Origin: Trichopria drosophilae
Taxonomy: Eukaryota > Arthropoda > Insecta > Hymenoptera > Diapriidae
DNA: 64,000 bases
Direction: 5' to 3'
Assembly (NCBI GenBank): GCA_030407085.1
Contig: CM059586.1
Coordinates: forward strand, 83,449,501-83,513,500
Under the pieces are notes generated by a model. It made no database searches. It was not told the DNA's origin and was given only the letters and a program-made list of their open reading frames with translations. Within the stretch, counting starts at the first letter, position 1. Each line of letters opens with the position of its first letter. Below are positions 14,451 to 27,794 of this stretch, piece after piece. The position numbers and the translations under genes are program-made.

Positions 14451-15438
14451 AGGAGGGGAAAGGGGAGGATAAAGGATAACGGGTATAAAAAAAAAAAATT
14501 GTTGCTGAAACTGCCATTCAGTAGTTTGTTTGTCGAGAATGTTACTTGCTTTTCTAAAATCAGCCCAAATAATCATTGGTTCATTGTAGGTATCGTCTAT
14601 CCGTCGATACATGAAATAAATGTCATGCGAGTACATTCCTTCATTCAAGTGCCACCTATTATCTGGAGATGGAACTCAGATCTCAAAAACGTGAGTTGCT
14701 TCTCCTAAACAGATGATCCAAAGTTAAACACGTTTAACATTTCCCATAATTATTTTAAGAAACCATAACACTTCTTGCAAATCTTTTATAACAAGTGAAT
14801 ACTCTTGAAGTGATTTTTGGAGATGTATTTGGAAAGAACTCTGAAAAAAACTCATATGGTATTTGGTATTCCTGTGTTATATACTTTTATTTTTTTTTGT
14901 TATACAACACTATTATTACGTACTCAGTTTTTGTTGAATAAACCAAACGAAGAATCACGTCTGGTGACCAAATATTATTTCTCATCGTAATTTCTAAGCC
15001 AATTCCAAACATAATTATGAACATGAAAAACCAATTAATAGTCCATATGATATCCAATCGCACCTACTGCAAAAGTTCTTACTTATACATTCTTACTTAA
15101 ATATTCCTATTTGCAATCTGTTAAATATAATTTCTTCAAGAATGTTCAGAAATCAAGCGAAATAAAATTACGAGGGCAATACTGCACCCTGTTCATGTAT
15201 AAGTGAAAATATTTGTTATATACAAAGATTTTTGAAAATAGTTCACGCCCTCAAAATATTCCTTTTGTGTACCCCTGAACTGGAAAAATGATGCTTATGT
15301 TTGAAAACACAAATTTGTAAGTGAGTATTAAATGTGACGGCTATTTATTTCGTAGTCACCGAAAATCCTTGATTCTTGCATCTGACATAACAGAATCGAA
15401 TTACAAACCTACGCAACCCTTTTCCAAACACTCCAGGA

Positions 15439-15684
15439 ATGGACGTAATGGCAACTTACGTGACCAGCTGCGACGGATCGGTCAGCATCAAACGGCTGTC
15501 GCTCCAAAAGGATTTAATCCGCACATACTGCCCTGGTCAGTCGATCCTTCTTCCGGATGAAAATCCTGCAACATATTGCCAACAAATATTAAACTTTCCC
15601 CAATGTCGAAAAATCCTAATCCGATCCACTTATTTTATGTCGGAAAATAGGACACGTTTACGTTGTAAGTGCATACGCTCATAA
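15439..15684 (+). CDS. Unassigned short open frame in a GC-richer patch
   Basis: An 81-codon frame starts at an ATG and overlaps a patch that is clearly richer in G and C than its surroundings. The product would be small, basic and Cys-containing (six Cys). I see no signal peptide, splice logic or family resemblance. Its location inside the presumed labial intron makes a protein-coding role doubtful. It may equally be conserved regulatory DNA. Confidence 0.12.
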   Translation: MDVMATYVTSCDGSVSIKRLSLQKDLIRTYCPGQSILLPDENPATYCQQILNFPQCRKILIRSTYFMSENRTRLRCKCIRS

Positions 15685-16865
15685 GATGGCCTGCTCTTAA
15701 TTAAATATATTAATTTTATTTTTTATATTTAAACATCATTTTGTATTTTGTAAATAAAAGGAAATCTTTGTTCAAAACAAATGTTTTTGGAGTAGGTATA
15801 TAAAATATTTTAAAATTTGTTTGAACTGTTTAGTTTTCTCTAAGTTTATTCAAATTATCTGAACCTGAATAAAATGTAATAGTGTAGGTCATTTCATGAA
15901 AAGTTTTTATCGCATAAAATGGACACTACCTCAATTTCGTTGCAAAAATTACAAAAAATTATATGTCAACATAGGGCAAGTGAGCGCTCATTTGAAAAGT
16001 ATTTTCGAGACAAATACAAAACCCTGGGCATAGAGTGCGCTAAGGTTATTTGTTTAAAAATCAAGCGTAGACATCCTACAAAATCGATCTTTTGATTTAT
16101 CACATGTTCTAAAGTTACTCGAATAAAAATATTAAAAGTGGAATGATTGTGAAAAGTAAAAGTTACTGCAGAGCCATTTAGATTTTGAATTCGACCAAAA
16201 AAAAACGTTCAGTTGAGTCCCTACTTGAACGCTGCAGCCAGTTAAGATGTTATAAACGTCTCCAAAAGATACATTTTTTGAAATATTTATTGCCATTTTC
16301 GGCGTTTTAATGAATTTTTTGTAAACAAGTATGGTTTTTATATGCCGTTAACAAGATGTGTATATTATTCATATTCGACTTTTTGTTAGTTATTTATTGT
16401 TCTACAAATTAGTTTAAACTAAAAACGTAAGTCATACTGGAAACGGTGAGATTTACAAATAAAAATTAAATCAACATTTTACTTGCCATGTAATGTCCAA
16501 ATACTGTCAAAAACATCATAGATTTCTACCTGAATTCAAGTGTTTCCAAATTTTAAGAAAAAATATATATGAAATGAAATGTAGATGTGTTATAACTCAT
16601 TATCAAACATGTTGAATAGGTTCTGATATTTTACCAGTTATAAACACCTGTGCCTCATTTCAACTGTACATGATTGTATTTGTATAATTGTACGCCATTA
16701 TTCTAAAATAACCATACTTAATCGTGATCATTTATGGCCTAAAATTTCGATATATACATCCAAAATTGTACATTAGTATTGTACTTCAGTTGATAATTAT
16801 TAATGAATTTTGTCAGAGATACTGCCAATAAATTACTTATGATTATGCTCATAAAACTTTTTTCC

Positions 16866-16927
16866 CCGGTTGATTAGTGTGCTTGACTCGAGAACGGAGG
16901 TCCGGTGTTCGATCCTCGTCAACGGCG
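16866..16927 (+). other. tRNA-like segment (degenerate)
   Basis: A TTAGTGTGCTTGA stretch resembles a tRNA D-arm/A box, and GTGTTCGATCC resembles the B box. The ends can pair roughly as a CCGTTGA/TCAACGG acceptor stem, followed by a T run. At about 62 nt, with poor anticodon and T stems, it is not a functional tRNA. It is probably a tRNA pseudogene or a tRNA-derived SINE head. Confidence 0.35.
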
Positions 16928-17842
16928 AATGCTTTTTTTATATCAATTTCCCATCAACGAACTCGTTTTTTTCTATTAAAATGTTAAATTTGCAATTTCA
17001 TGATGTTGAATGTGAAAAATATGAAAACATGTGAATTGCCTATTCTTATCAGTTTAATTATAACAGCACCCTGAATGGTCCTTAACTTTCTCGAAACAGT
17101 TTGCGAGTAAAAATGGTTCCTTTTGTCAATAATCTAAAAACGTACCTTCGTTTTGATGATTTTAAAATTTACAGTTTAAGGAGCTTTCTCCGCAACTTAA
17201 ATTTAATTGATCCGAAAGTACGACTAAAATCTTAAAAAAACAAGTATCAAAATTAAAGGTTGATAGATTTTAGTACGTCGAACAGATTTCAACTCGGGAC
17301 GTTCATACACAGTTATATTATATTATATCATAGTTAGTTCTGAAAATCTCGATACTACATAGCAAACATTTACACAGTGTACCGTCTGGGAATATTTATC
17401 TATTCGGTTCCTCGACTTCCCGTTCCGTCTCGTTATATTGACCAAAAGAAGGGCAGCGCTGCTTCTCCCACTCCCTTCAGTCGCGTTTTGTTCGTGACGT
17501 CAAAGCTGGCCCTTCCTGAGGCCCCAGCCCGCAAGGTGGGAGAAAAAGAGAGTGGCGACACGCAAATATGCTGGGACGTAAATATAGCGAGACGCAATTA
17601 TACCTCGACTCTACTGTAAATGGGTACAATCTTCATGGTGGGTGTTCAGCCCAAACTGAATGTTTAGAGAACCACATACTTTTTTCCATGCAGCTAATAT
17701 TCATTATATCTTCTTAATTAAATAAAGGTCTTGGTTTAATTCTAGTTCTATCACAAAATGCATTGCTTCCTGTAATCAGTATTAGTATTTTATAACAATA
17801 ATAAATGTTAATTTCCACTTATTAATTTCAATATCTTTACAG

Positions 17843-18366
17843 CAATCAAGACGAACTCAAATGTTGGAGAGTTTGGCAACGCTGCGGTGGCAAGTTCCGG
17901 AAATTCGGTGTACGTACCATCGGTGTCATCCGGTACCGTGAGCTGCCTCGTCAGCGGACCTCTCGGGGGTTCCATGTCCAATAATTTCAACAACACCGGT
18001 CGTACAAACTTCACCAACAAACAACTCACTGAACTTGAGAAGGAATTCCACTTCAATAAGTACCTGACGCGAGCTAGACGCATCGAGATCGCATCTGCTC
18101 TGCAACTCAATGAGACGCAGGTGAAGATTTGGTTCCAGAACCGAAGGATGAAACAAAAAAAACGAATGAAGGAAGGCTTGATTCCGGCAGATAGTATTGG
18201 TCCAGGACTATCGTCATCAGCATCCTCGCAGTCTGCTGGTCAGCTAGGTGGTGCTAGAAGTAATAGCAGCTCACCGACTAGCTCATCGGGTCTTGAGATG
18301 AGTCTCGGTATTCATGGCTTCGTCAATGACAACAGTCGCGACTCACCGCCAGATATAAAGGAATGA
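17843..18366 (+). CDS. lab: Labial-class Hox protein, last exon
   Basis: This is the terminal coding exon of labial, the anterior Hox transcription factor that patterns the intercalary/head segment and binds DNA in the nucleus, usually with Exd. The exon opens after a TTTACAG acceptor (AG at 17841-17842); its first two bases complete a split codon. A homeodomain lies at about 17992-18171, with third-helix WFQNRR and the family-typical [20 protein letters not shown] start. The extension [13 protein letters not shown] follows, then a Ser-rich tail to TGA at 18364-18366. The NNTGRTNF and MKEGLIP flanks separate it from other Hox classes. The upstream exon with the YKWM-type motif is not in the window, so the intron is at least 17.8 kb unless an exon was missed. 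Reading the exon as starting at the GTG at 17887 would be an artefact. About 174 residues of the protein are present. Confidence 0.95.
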
Positions 18367-21300
18367 CGTCCAATCTAAGGACTGTAATCAATAATCAAAA
18401 GGCTGTTAATTCGAAAGAAGTAATTCTTCCCTTGAAAGAGAAATCATGCGTGGAGAAACTTTATTCAGTGAAAATGATTGAAAATTTACATATTGAGGAT
18501 ATGTGAACTATTAGGTTCCTGTTCAGTCAAGAAAACTTTTGTCGAATGTTTTTCTGAACAAGTAAAAAATGCTTATCATGTCCTCTACACTCAAGCGTTC
18601 GATCATATTCACTGAACAAAGCTTTTCCCATGTGCTGCTTAAAATGTAACACCAAAAATGTGCGATATTTCACGTATTCTGGACCAGGCAACCTATAAAA
18701 TTAATGCCATCAGCGATCTATATTAATAGATACACATTTTCTCTTATTGAAAAAAGTGATAAAAAACTAACGAGAGCCGATAGAAAAGCAATTCATATTA
18801 CCCCAACTGTATATATTTGAATGCGGGTATAAAAACAAATAATCAAAGGGTACTGACACTATTTGTATATTTCTATTCATCTTTACATTTGTTTTTCATC
18901 TAAGACTGTATATTTCCCACATTATAAAATCTCGCGAATGACCGCATAGTGACAAAACGCAGAAGATAATATCGTTGATAATCAATTCAAAAAACTTGTG
19001 CGTGCAAAATATATGTAATAACCAAGGATATAAAGTAAATTATTATGATGTAATAATAAAGGTAAATCTTTGACCCTGTTCGGAGAGAGAATAATCTTGT
19101 AACTAATCACGTAATTACTTCTGCTGACCAATAGTATGGAGCATGGAACACAAATGCATAAATTGTAAATAAAACGCTCAGTTCATAACGCAGATACAAA
19201 TTTAAAATCATTTTTTTTAAACATTTGTAAATAAAGCTGATTTATAACAATTGTTTAATTTTCTAATTGTTGCATCTGATTAAAAAAAAATTGTACTATG
19301 ATTTATTTTAGGCATAGAGCTCTATATTAAAAAATGAAAATTATTCAATTGAGCAATAAAATTGTCTTTGATGAATATACTAATGGATTATAGTCTCTGA
19401 AACATAGTGGAATTCAAACTTATATCTCTCTTATCACTGTAATAGTTTCTTTCATAGTTAATACAGTTTGTTAAATACATTAATCAGATTGCAGATATAA
19501 TTAAACTTAGTGACTTAGTGGCAACTAATCACAATGGAGCTTTAAAAATGCCGAAGCACCAGACTCCAAGGCCCATAAGATCCACCAGTACCTTATAACA
19601 AGGTTCTATTAAACTTTCTTCATCTTAAGCGATAAAAAGTTGTTAAATTGATCAATTTTCTGCTGAATGATTTTGTTTATATTGAAATGGTACGGTTGAG
19701 TACAATCTTCGATTCTGTTTGACTGAGCAAATGGCATTCCTAAAGCTCGTTTACCACTAGTTACCAGTTTTCCATAATAGTCATGACCTTTGGAACCGAT
19801 TCATCTTTGTTATTACATCACGCATCCTAACTGGCACCGGTCCACTTAAAAAGTGCATACTATTTCAAAAGAAATGTTAGAAACATTCTAACATCGTTCA
19901 ATAAACATTTCTAAAAAGTCCTATCGCAAATTTAAATCTCAACAAGTCTTAATAGAAGGTCTTAAAACTATTCTGGGAGAAGAAGAAGTACCTTAAGACC
20001 TTGCTGGGTTCATTATTGAAATATTTTAGTGTCTATTGGACTGTTTCATTTTGAAAAATATTTACGGGACGTCTTAAAATTGTCCCAGGAACGAAACCAG
20101 GGTTATTTTAAGACTCCCATTAGGCTTTGTTGCAAGTTAAATTAGCACTAGAAAGTCTTCAAAAGTCCCCAGTACGATTTTCGGAAGTTTCTATGGAATA
20201 AAAATTGAGACTTGTAAAGACTTTTCCAGGATGTCTTTCGAATGTTTCGTTAAGATTCGTCCGAATTTCAATATAAAGTTTTTTATCGTCGTTCCCAGTA
20301 CGTCTCCTAAGGGTCTTTTTGAAACGTCCGCTGGAACATTAGTTTTATTTAAATTGAAATTCGATAACTATAATATATGCAAAATAAAAAGAAGCAATAT
20401 ATTAATTTGTGAAATATGTGCTCATGGTTATTATGAAACATTAATAATAGACAATTTTATTTTTTTAAAATGTACTAATGATTACATGTAAGACCCAAAA
20501 CCATTTTGTCTTTTATTGAACTGACGACATGCACACTTAAAGTGTAGCATGAATCTTATGTTGGAGTATTACATTTTAAGCAGGCTTTCAAGGGGGTGTT
20601 TGCGATGTAGTAGTAATTGCGGAATATGTGCACGAATGAAAGGCGAATAGAATAATCAATTTTAAACAACACGGGAAACAGTGGAAAATTTATAGCAGAG
20701 ACTCCAATAACCAACGTCATCGTACGGATTCGTATAGTTAAAATGATGCCTGATTAAATGAAAAATATTTGAAAAGAAAATAATAAAAATATTGATCGTG
20801 ATATTGCAATTTTTCTGAACAATAAAACATTGACAAAATTTTGGAAATTTATAATTTTGAAAAATGGAAAACATTCGTATACCATTTATTACAAAAGTTG
20901 TTAGCTATATGAAATAATTAATTTATTTAATTTAATTACTTTATCTAATCAGCATCAATAATTATACAAATCATCCAATAACCGGCGGAGGCGGCGGCCG
21001 AAATACCAGTCTTTTATATAATTACTATTTCAGTTCGGCTTTTAAAAACGAACAACTGGAATTATATTCGGCGTTTGAGCATTACATTTACATATCGACA
21101 ATTTCGAATTTAATGGGGTTCGGTGTTTATATGCATAACATTCGTTTTTCGTGAATATGTTTAATTGAAATTTAAACCCGACTTGCCATACAATATTGAT
21201 TAAATATTTTAAAATTGATTGATTGAAAGTAAAAATTTGGTGTATATATTTTATTCAGTGAGGTCATCAACACATTATAGACCCTTTTAAAAGTGGAATT

Positions 21301-24218
21301 TCTAAAAGCAAACTGAGTATATCATCGAACATTTGTGAATAATATATAGATCGAAATATTTGCCGCATTAGAAATCATTATGACATGTAGGAACAAGCAG
21401 GCTGGAATATCCCTATAATTAAAAATTATTCTCCGGACATCCAGTCGTAATTAGTTTGTATTAAAATCATCGACGAACCAAAGAGAGAGAATGGATGGAA
21501 TTATGTATGGACATAAAAAACAACCGTAAGAAATTTTTGAGAGTGAACTTTGTCACTAAAAATGGCTCTAAAAAAAATGATTCGAAAATAACAAAAGTTC
21601 ACTAGAAAATTTCATAGTTCAACTTCTTTCGTCCGAAAACGTACTTATTTTAATGTAACGATGTAACGCGAATAATCATGGAACTTTGCGACCAAAACTG
21701 TACATGTTTAAGTAAACGAATGAATGAAGTGATTTTATTTTGTGGTTACATTTCCGGTGTGAAACCGTCATTGATTTGTTAATTTATAAATAATTCCAAA
21801 ACGTGATTTCATTCGCAGTGTGATAACCACACGACTGTGTACGTTCATTGTAATCCTTGCAGGATACTTTGTGTATATGTATATGTAAATAGGACCTTAT
21901 GCAAATCTGAACGGTAATTCGAATAGGAATACAAGTAATTGCTAAAAGCATATAAAATATAGCTACGCTCGACAAAGTTTTGATTAAATCTTGTAAAAAT
22001 AATGCTGCGGCTAAAAACTGTTTGTGCGAAAAAGCGAGCTTCTTAGCTGGGAAAGGAAAAACATTTTCACTCGTTTTGAGTTTTGGTTTGCATAAGCTTC
22101 ATTCTAAATTAAGTTTTAACGATAAGAACTAGTTTATCCTGAAGCTTTAGTCAAAAATCAAACGGTTCGAATTTAAGCCCTGTACCTAAAATCCCTATTA
22201 CTAAATAATTTATTTCTAGCGTAATATAGTGTAGAAAACTAGACAAAATAAAGTATTATTGTATTAAATTATACGTAGAGTTGAATAGTTTTATTCCATA
22301 TCGAATAATTTTAAGATACAGAATATTTAAAATGTTTCAATACATTTTTGTCACTTGGAATTTACTTAAATGCGATAAAAATCGGGAAAAATGATAAAAA
22401 TACCCTTTTTGAGGTTTCATTATAAGGTAAGTTAAATTAAGCTGCATATTTAAACGATACTTTTAGAGAAAAATGAATGAAAATTGCAGAATTTGGTTTG
22501 ATAGCAATGAAGACACAGCATAAATGCATAAAGTAAAAATCACATATTATTGTTTTCTGTTACAAAATGAAAAAGTACAATGCTAGTTTACGATTATAAG
22601 TTTGTAAATGCTGCGGTTGATTCTCAGTTTCTATAATAACCTACATATGGCTGATTCTCAAAAAAAAAAAATCGAAATTGATATCCTTAATGATTTTGAC
22701 AAACCAGGATCGTTAATTACGAAAAGTCTTTTTATTAATTAAATTACTGTCCTAGATGTACAAATTTATGAAAAAAAAATTATTTTTTATATGATAAACA
22801 AAAAAGATATATTCAAAAAAGTACCTTGAAAAGCATTCGTTCACTATGTCCACAAGCTATTTGAAAAGAATCATTAACTTTAATCGTAAAAGTCCTTACT
22901 TATAGTTTTTTATCTTATTTTTGACTCATAGAGGATAGTATTGGTCATAGTTTAAAAAATGCAATTGGAAATATTTTTAAATATAATTCAAATTTTGTCA
23001 GTAAAAAATCGATAATTCCCTGGCCATTTTAAAACAGTGTGATTGGAGCAAAATTTAAAGGTTTATCAAGCTCCACTGCATTTTGCTTTAGTTGGCAACA
23101 TAAGTCTTGACAATATAGACTACAGAGGGCGGTTGAAGAACGGATATTTTGTTGAAACTAATTTGACGACAAATTTTTTTAATATTACATTTTTTAAAGT
23201 CATTCCCTCTCCTGCAAACAGAAAGTAACATTTATGTAATGGTTACATTGTTACATAAATATTGCGTAGTTGTTACGTAACTATTACTTTTGCGTTTGCA
23301 GGGTCATGTATTGCAATCAAAAGGTAAGCACTTTTTTATTTAATAATCATAGCATATTTGTGTATGATTCCGGTAGTAATAAAGTATACACAGTTCGTAA
23401 GAAAGTGAGATTATGTTTATAAGCTTCTTGCAATTTTGTTTCATTTCGTCATTCCCTCATAAAATTTGTTAAGAGAGAATTATTCCGGATCGGGAATTAT
23501 GTATTTTCTAATAAGTATAAGATATTTGTTTGTTTCATTGGTTTCAGTAAGCTGACAATCTATAATGTCGAAAATTTGACATTGTTTATCTGTATTTAAT
23601 TCAAACTCGAAAAAGTTGGGGACCACCATAATATTTTTAATAAACAAGACATAAACTAAGAAGAGACTGTTACAGCTCACATGGTAAAATCGCATCTCGG
23701 CGAGTGGCAAAATTACAATTCTGTTGAATATTTTAGTACGATAAATGTAAATTACTACAAAAATGGTAACATTGTTGTTCTAAGAGTAGGTAATTTTAAT
23801 TACCCACTCTGAAAGTAGGAATTTTACTTCTCTCATATTACTATTCGACTGAAAATCACAACCAGTATTGTAAAACTACAATTTTCCACAGTAATATTTA
23901 TCGCAGCATATTTATCAACTCACGAAGTGCATTAATAAATATAATATAAATATATTAATCGAGTATAAAGAATAAGACAAGATTTTTTATAAAATTGTAA
24001 AATATTAAAATGAGTAATGTGATTGACGCATGAAGTTTATAAGCATTTCTATATCTTTTATGTAACAATTTATTATTGTGATGTCTATTTTACAAGTGTT
24101 TATTTCGTTTTATAATTTAATAAATTAAATGCATTTCCCGAAAAATCGTTTGTTTTTGTATCCTGAAACACTTTGAAAGATACACAAACGTAAATAAATA
24201 ATACCATTATGAATACTA
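18367..24218. other. 3' flank of labial and gene-free stretch
   Basis: The labial 3' UTR must begin here, but I cannot fix its polyadenylation site. From about 19560 to 20340 a decayed repeat carries many GTCTTAAAA/GTCCC-type motifs in both orientations. A GGCGGAGGCGGCGGCC patch lies near 20985-21003. Around 23220-23300 a cluster of GTTAC(G)TAA and TTACATAA motifs occurs. No coding exon was recognised. Confidence 0.4.
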
Positions 24219-24591
24219 CACTGTAAAAAATGTAAATGAAATTTACAATTTTGTTGTGATTTTCATGCCTAAAAATATGGTGCTATTCTTGCGTTAAACG
24301 TTGTAAATTTCCTATGGGAGGTTAGGAATTTCAGAACGATTTGTAAATTTCCTACACTGAAAGTGGTAAATTTACAACGCGACGCGTTTTTCCCGCGCTA
24401 TAAGTGGGTAAAAATCAAGACCATGCTGTACATGGTAAATTTACAATATGAGGGGAGAACCATTGGTGTAGTAAAATTAATTTTTACATTAAAATTCCAC
24501 ATATTTTAGTTTTATTTTGTTTTTAAATGTAAAACAGAGGAATATATTGTAAAATTCATCATAAGATGTATTTTAATATTTTGGACGTTTT

Positions 24592-24830
24592 TAGAGCTAT
24601 AATCTTTTGTTAAAAGAAAACATTAAATCTAAAATCTTTTGTTGATAGTAAAACTTTGATCGAAAGCAAATTTTAGAGCTATAATCTTTTGTCGATAGTA
24701 AAACTCTTGTCGAAAGAAAACATTAAATCTAAATTATTTTGTTGACAGAAAAACTTTGATCGAAAGCAAGTTTTAGAGCTATAATCTTTTGTCGATAAAA
24801 CTTTTTTTGAAAGAAAACATAAAATCTAAA
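24592..24830. repeat. Degenerate tandem repeat, three units
   Basis: The phrase TAGAGCTATAATCTTTTGT recurs at 24592, 24674 and 24774 (spacing 82 and 100). Each is followed by GAAAGAAAACAT(T)AAATCTAAA and GATCGAAAGCAA-type blocks. It lies inside the element at 24219-26371. Confidence 0.7.
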
Positions 24831-25654
24831 AAATCATAAGTTATTAAAATAACAAATTATTATTACAAGCCACTACAATTGGTTCAGGATTACGTGCAAA
24901 ATTTTCCCTATATTTTGTTGTAAATTTACTATTCTCTTGGAAAATTTAAACTTCTCTACGGTGTAAGATTACTGTAACCTATAAAATCCACTTTCAATTG
25001 TAAATTTACCATAAACGATATAATACATGGATGTAAATCTATTACAATAGATACAAATTAATTGTTCTGCAGATGAAGGAAGTAGCATTTCAAATTGAAA
25101 ATATAACTAGTCTGGCCCAGTAGAGAGTCGGCTATTCCTTAATACTCGTTTGTTTACTAACAGCTTTCAATTATATTATAAAATTATATTGATATTTGGG
25201 GATCCAATAATATTTAGGTCCAAGTGGCTTCGATAGATATGTTACAACAATGTAGTGTTTCTTATATGTATGAAAATTGAAAATGAGCATTTTCAAAACT
25301 TCGACCCCGACAACAGGCCAGCCGAAGTATTAATAAATAAAAGTTGCAAATCACTTACTTCAAGCACTTGTATTGTAATAGACTATTCGATGCATATTAC
25401 ATGTTTACAGTGTTTTACTAATTACTGTCTGTATCATTATGATCTTTTATATACAATATATATACATATAATTCGTCAAAGATATCTTGAAAGTGTCGAA
25501 AAGATCTCTGACGGATATCTTTTAGATACTATAAGACATCTTTTAGATATATCGAATTAGTTATTTTCGTATCAAGGGCGTAAAAGAACTTATGCGCCCA
25601 TAGGTGATCACCGCGCCCGAGGGGCTGGCGAAGACTACCCCCGGGGGGTGGGGG

Positions 25655-26203
25655 GTTGAAACGTCGAAATTTAATGAAAAACTATAGGGTAATTTTTTTG
25701 CCGAGGTGACCAAATTCAATACTTTTTCAGACAATAGTCATAAGCATTTTAAACCAGTTTTTATGGCATTATCGTTGACTTTAGGAAGAAAATGCATACA
25801 ACCTTTTTTGTAGAGAATTTCATGCTCTCTCTTTTTTGTTTTAAACATTTTTTAATAAAATTTGTATTTTTCAAAATAAATGCTAAAAACTACGAAGAAA
25901 CTTAATTGGGGCTAATTTTTTTAGTCATGGACGGATGGATCTGCGCCAAAATCTAGTCAGATCTAAGTTATGCCAAGAGGCGTATTTTAAAAAAAAAATT
26001 ATGTCAATACGCTTATCCGTTCGCGAGTTATCGCGAGACAAAAAAACGGGACGTACGGACGTACGTACGTACAAGATCACGGACACAAATTTTTTTATTG
26101 TTGATTTGGGTTCCTTAGGGTGTGAAACGTCGACATTTGAAGAAAAAACTATAGGGTAATTTTTATGCCCGAAGTGACCAAATTCAATACTTCGTCCAGA
26201 CTT
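25655..26203. repeat. Pair of about 80 bp direct repeats around a low-complexity core
   Basis: A segment with AAACGTCGA(A/C)ATTT, ACTATAGGGTAATTTTT and GTGACCAAATTCAATACTT occurs at about 25655-25733 and again at about 26118-26203. Between them lie a palindromic run of ACGTACGTACGT type (about 26050-26070) and sequence near 25790-25900 that resembles an arm of the long-inverted-repeat element at 59817-60884. It is probably a second transposon fragment nested in the 24219-26371 element. Confidence 0.55.
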
Positions 26204-26371
26204 AGTCTGGGTCGAAGTAATTACAAGTTGACATTTACAAATGTAAAAAAGTAATATTCACAGTACCTATGTAAATTTACAATAATATTGCGTAAAAGTC
26301 CTACTTGTAGCGTGGGCAATATTGGGTCCCACTCTGCAAGTTGTAAATTTAAATTTCCATTTTTTACAATG

Positions 26372-27794
26372 TACAAAATATATTTTTGTCACACCTGCAC
26401 AAAACTGCCACTTTTCCAAGCGAACGGAAAGTTTTTTACGTTTTCTACATGAAAACCCGAACTAACCCTACTACAAAATAGTCAAATAATATTAAAATAT
26501 TATTATTCCCAATATAGAAATGACAAAATTAATTAAACATATCTTGTTTAAACTAAACCCGCATTTATCAAGAAGCCTTCTACGATTGAGTATAAGAGCT
26601 CTCGTTCGCATGTTAATACGTATGCGAGCGTAGCGTAGTGGTTAAGACGTCAGCGTTGTAACCGGTAGACCCGGGTTCGATTCTCGGTCGGGACGGATTT
26701 TTCTTAGATTCATAGATTTATTTGCGAGTAAAATTATAAAACATTCTTTCATAACATATCTAACGATACATAAATAATAATAAAATTCGAATTGAATAAA
26801 ATAATTCGTCGAATTTCTTATAATTTTTATTTATGACCGTTTAATGTAACGTTTTTACAACGTTGGATGTATAGTTTTCAAACGTCGCAGGTACGTTACG
26901 AATGAAACGTTATTTAAAAACCGTAAATGTGGCAGGACATTTCTGGTTCCAAGGACGTCCCAAAAATGTTTTTGCAATGAAACAAGTTTGGTCGCATGGC
27001 TATAATGCGACGTTTCAAAGATGTTGCTGTAACGGAATATTGTTTAGCGGGAAAATGTAATCAATTTCACCGGAACTAACTAAGTAATAATAATATGTGA
27101 AGGTAAACAGTGCCCATCATGCAGGTAAGATTTCTTTTTCTTTTTCCTTTATAATACAAAAATATATGTATAATAAGGCCGACGAATTAAAACGAATTTT
27201 CCCGAATTAAAATATCCGAAAATCCACGTGAAAGTATTAAATCGATGAACTTCGAATTAGGTTGTGACGTTGTCTCAATTTGAAACGTCAAGAAACCGGA
27301 TTGGAAATGTAATTTCTGAATTCGATCTTATTCTTTTTCGTTTGTTGGGTGGTAGAGGTACTGTATTTTTATTTCCACCAGTGACGTTGTAAATTTGCAA
27401 TGGAAATGTAATAGAAATTACATGCTTATGGTAAATTTCTTTCTATTTTCGGATGATTTTTACAAGAAAATTGTAATTTTACTACGAAATTAATAGGAAA
27501 TTTTAACAAAACTGTAAAAACTCGGAAATGTAATTTTACTTTTACTTTTCACAGTGTAATCTATTCAACACGTTATTGCAATGTACATTAAACGTATACC
27601 TATATTTTAAATTTACTTACGAACACGAGCGTCTTACATACTGTATCACATTGAAATAACTGAAACAACTAATTTTCGATTTTTCCGCTAAATATCCAGG
27701 AGCGTAATAAGAAAAAATGTTACCGACAATTTTAAAGAGGTTCTAAAATGCTTCGCCGATAAGGTTAGAATTTTCACTAAAAATCGAAATCTAT
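26372..27794. other. Gene-free stretch with repeat fragments
   Basis: Besides a tRNA-like segment (26622-26695), it holds fragments with GTAAATTT/ACATTTCC motifs. Near 27550-27558 an end reads CACAGTGTAA, similar to the terminus of the 24219-26371 element. Near 26870-27010 is a decayed repeat with ACGTCC-type motifs. No gene seen. Confidence 0.4.
26622..26695 (+). other. tRNA-like segment
   Basis: TAGCGTAGTGGTTAAGACG fits an A box/D arm. CCGGGTTCGATTCTCGG fits a T arm (five pairs with one G-T). In between, a seven-base loop could present GTA. The presumed acceptor strands (GCGAGCG and TCGGGAC) do not pair, so this is not a normal tRNA gene. A tRNA-derived repeat or pseudogene is likely. Confidence 0.4.

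Larger units (their letters stand above)
14451..17842. other. Probable labial intron, right part
   Basis: No exon was recognised before the labial acceptor at 17841-17842. A less AT-rich patch at about 15420-15570 contains an open frame (15439-15684, 81 codons with several Cys codons) that I cannot assign. A second GC-rich patch lies at about 17440-17570. A possible pogo-type terminus (CAGTAGAGTCGAGG, read on the minus strand) ends near 17616, without a convincing partner. A tRNA-like segment is at 16866-16927. Confidence 0.4.
24219..26371. mobile_element. Non-autonomous inverted-repeat element (CACTGTAAAAAATG ends)
   Basis: The left end starts CACTGTAAAAAATG at 24219. The right end, read in reverse complement from 26371, starts CATTGTAAAAAATGG, and both continue to an ATTTACAA motif about 30 bp in. 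TA flanks both ends (24217-24218 and 26372-26373). The interior holds several TGTAAATTTACA-like motifs, a three-copy degenerate tandem repeat and a directly repeated segment. No transposase frame was found. The CACTG start and AT-rich termini resemble several DNA-transposon groups, so I leave the superfamily open. Confidence 0.55.

Noticed and set aside
17374..17616. Pogo-type MITE between CAGTGTACCG and CTCTACTG
   Set aside because: The two ends pair only weakly and the left end lacks a TA flank; mentioned only as a possible terminus.
17887..18366. Labial open frame beginning at a GTG
   Set aside because: The frame extends upstream to a good acceptor at 17842; the GTG is not a start codon.
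24592..24830. CRISPR-like regular repeats
   Set aside because: Units are degenerate, of unequal spacing, without unique spacers, and in a eukaryotic genome.
25255..25560. 101-codon open frame
   Set aside because: Inside the 24219-26371 element, with repeated ATCTTTTAGATA blocks; no domain.
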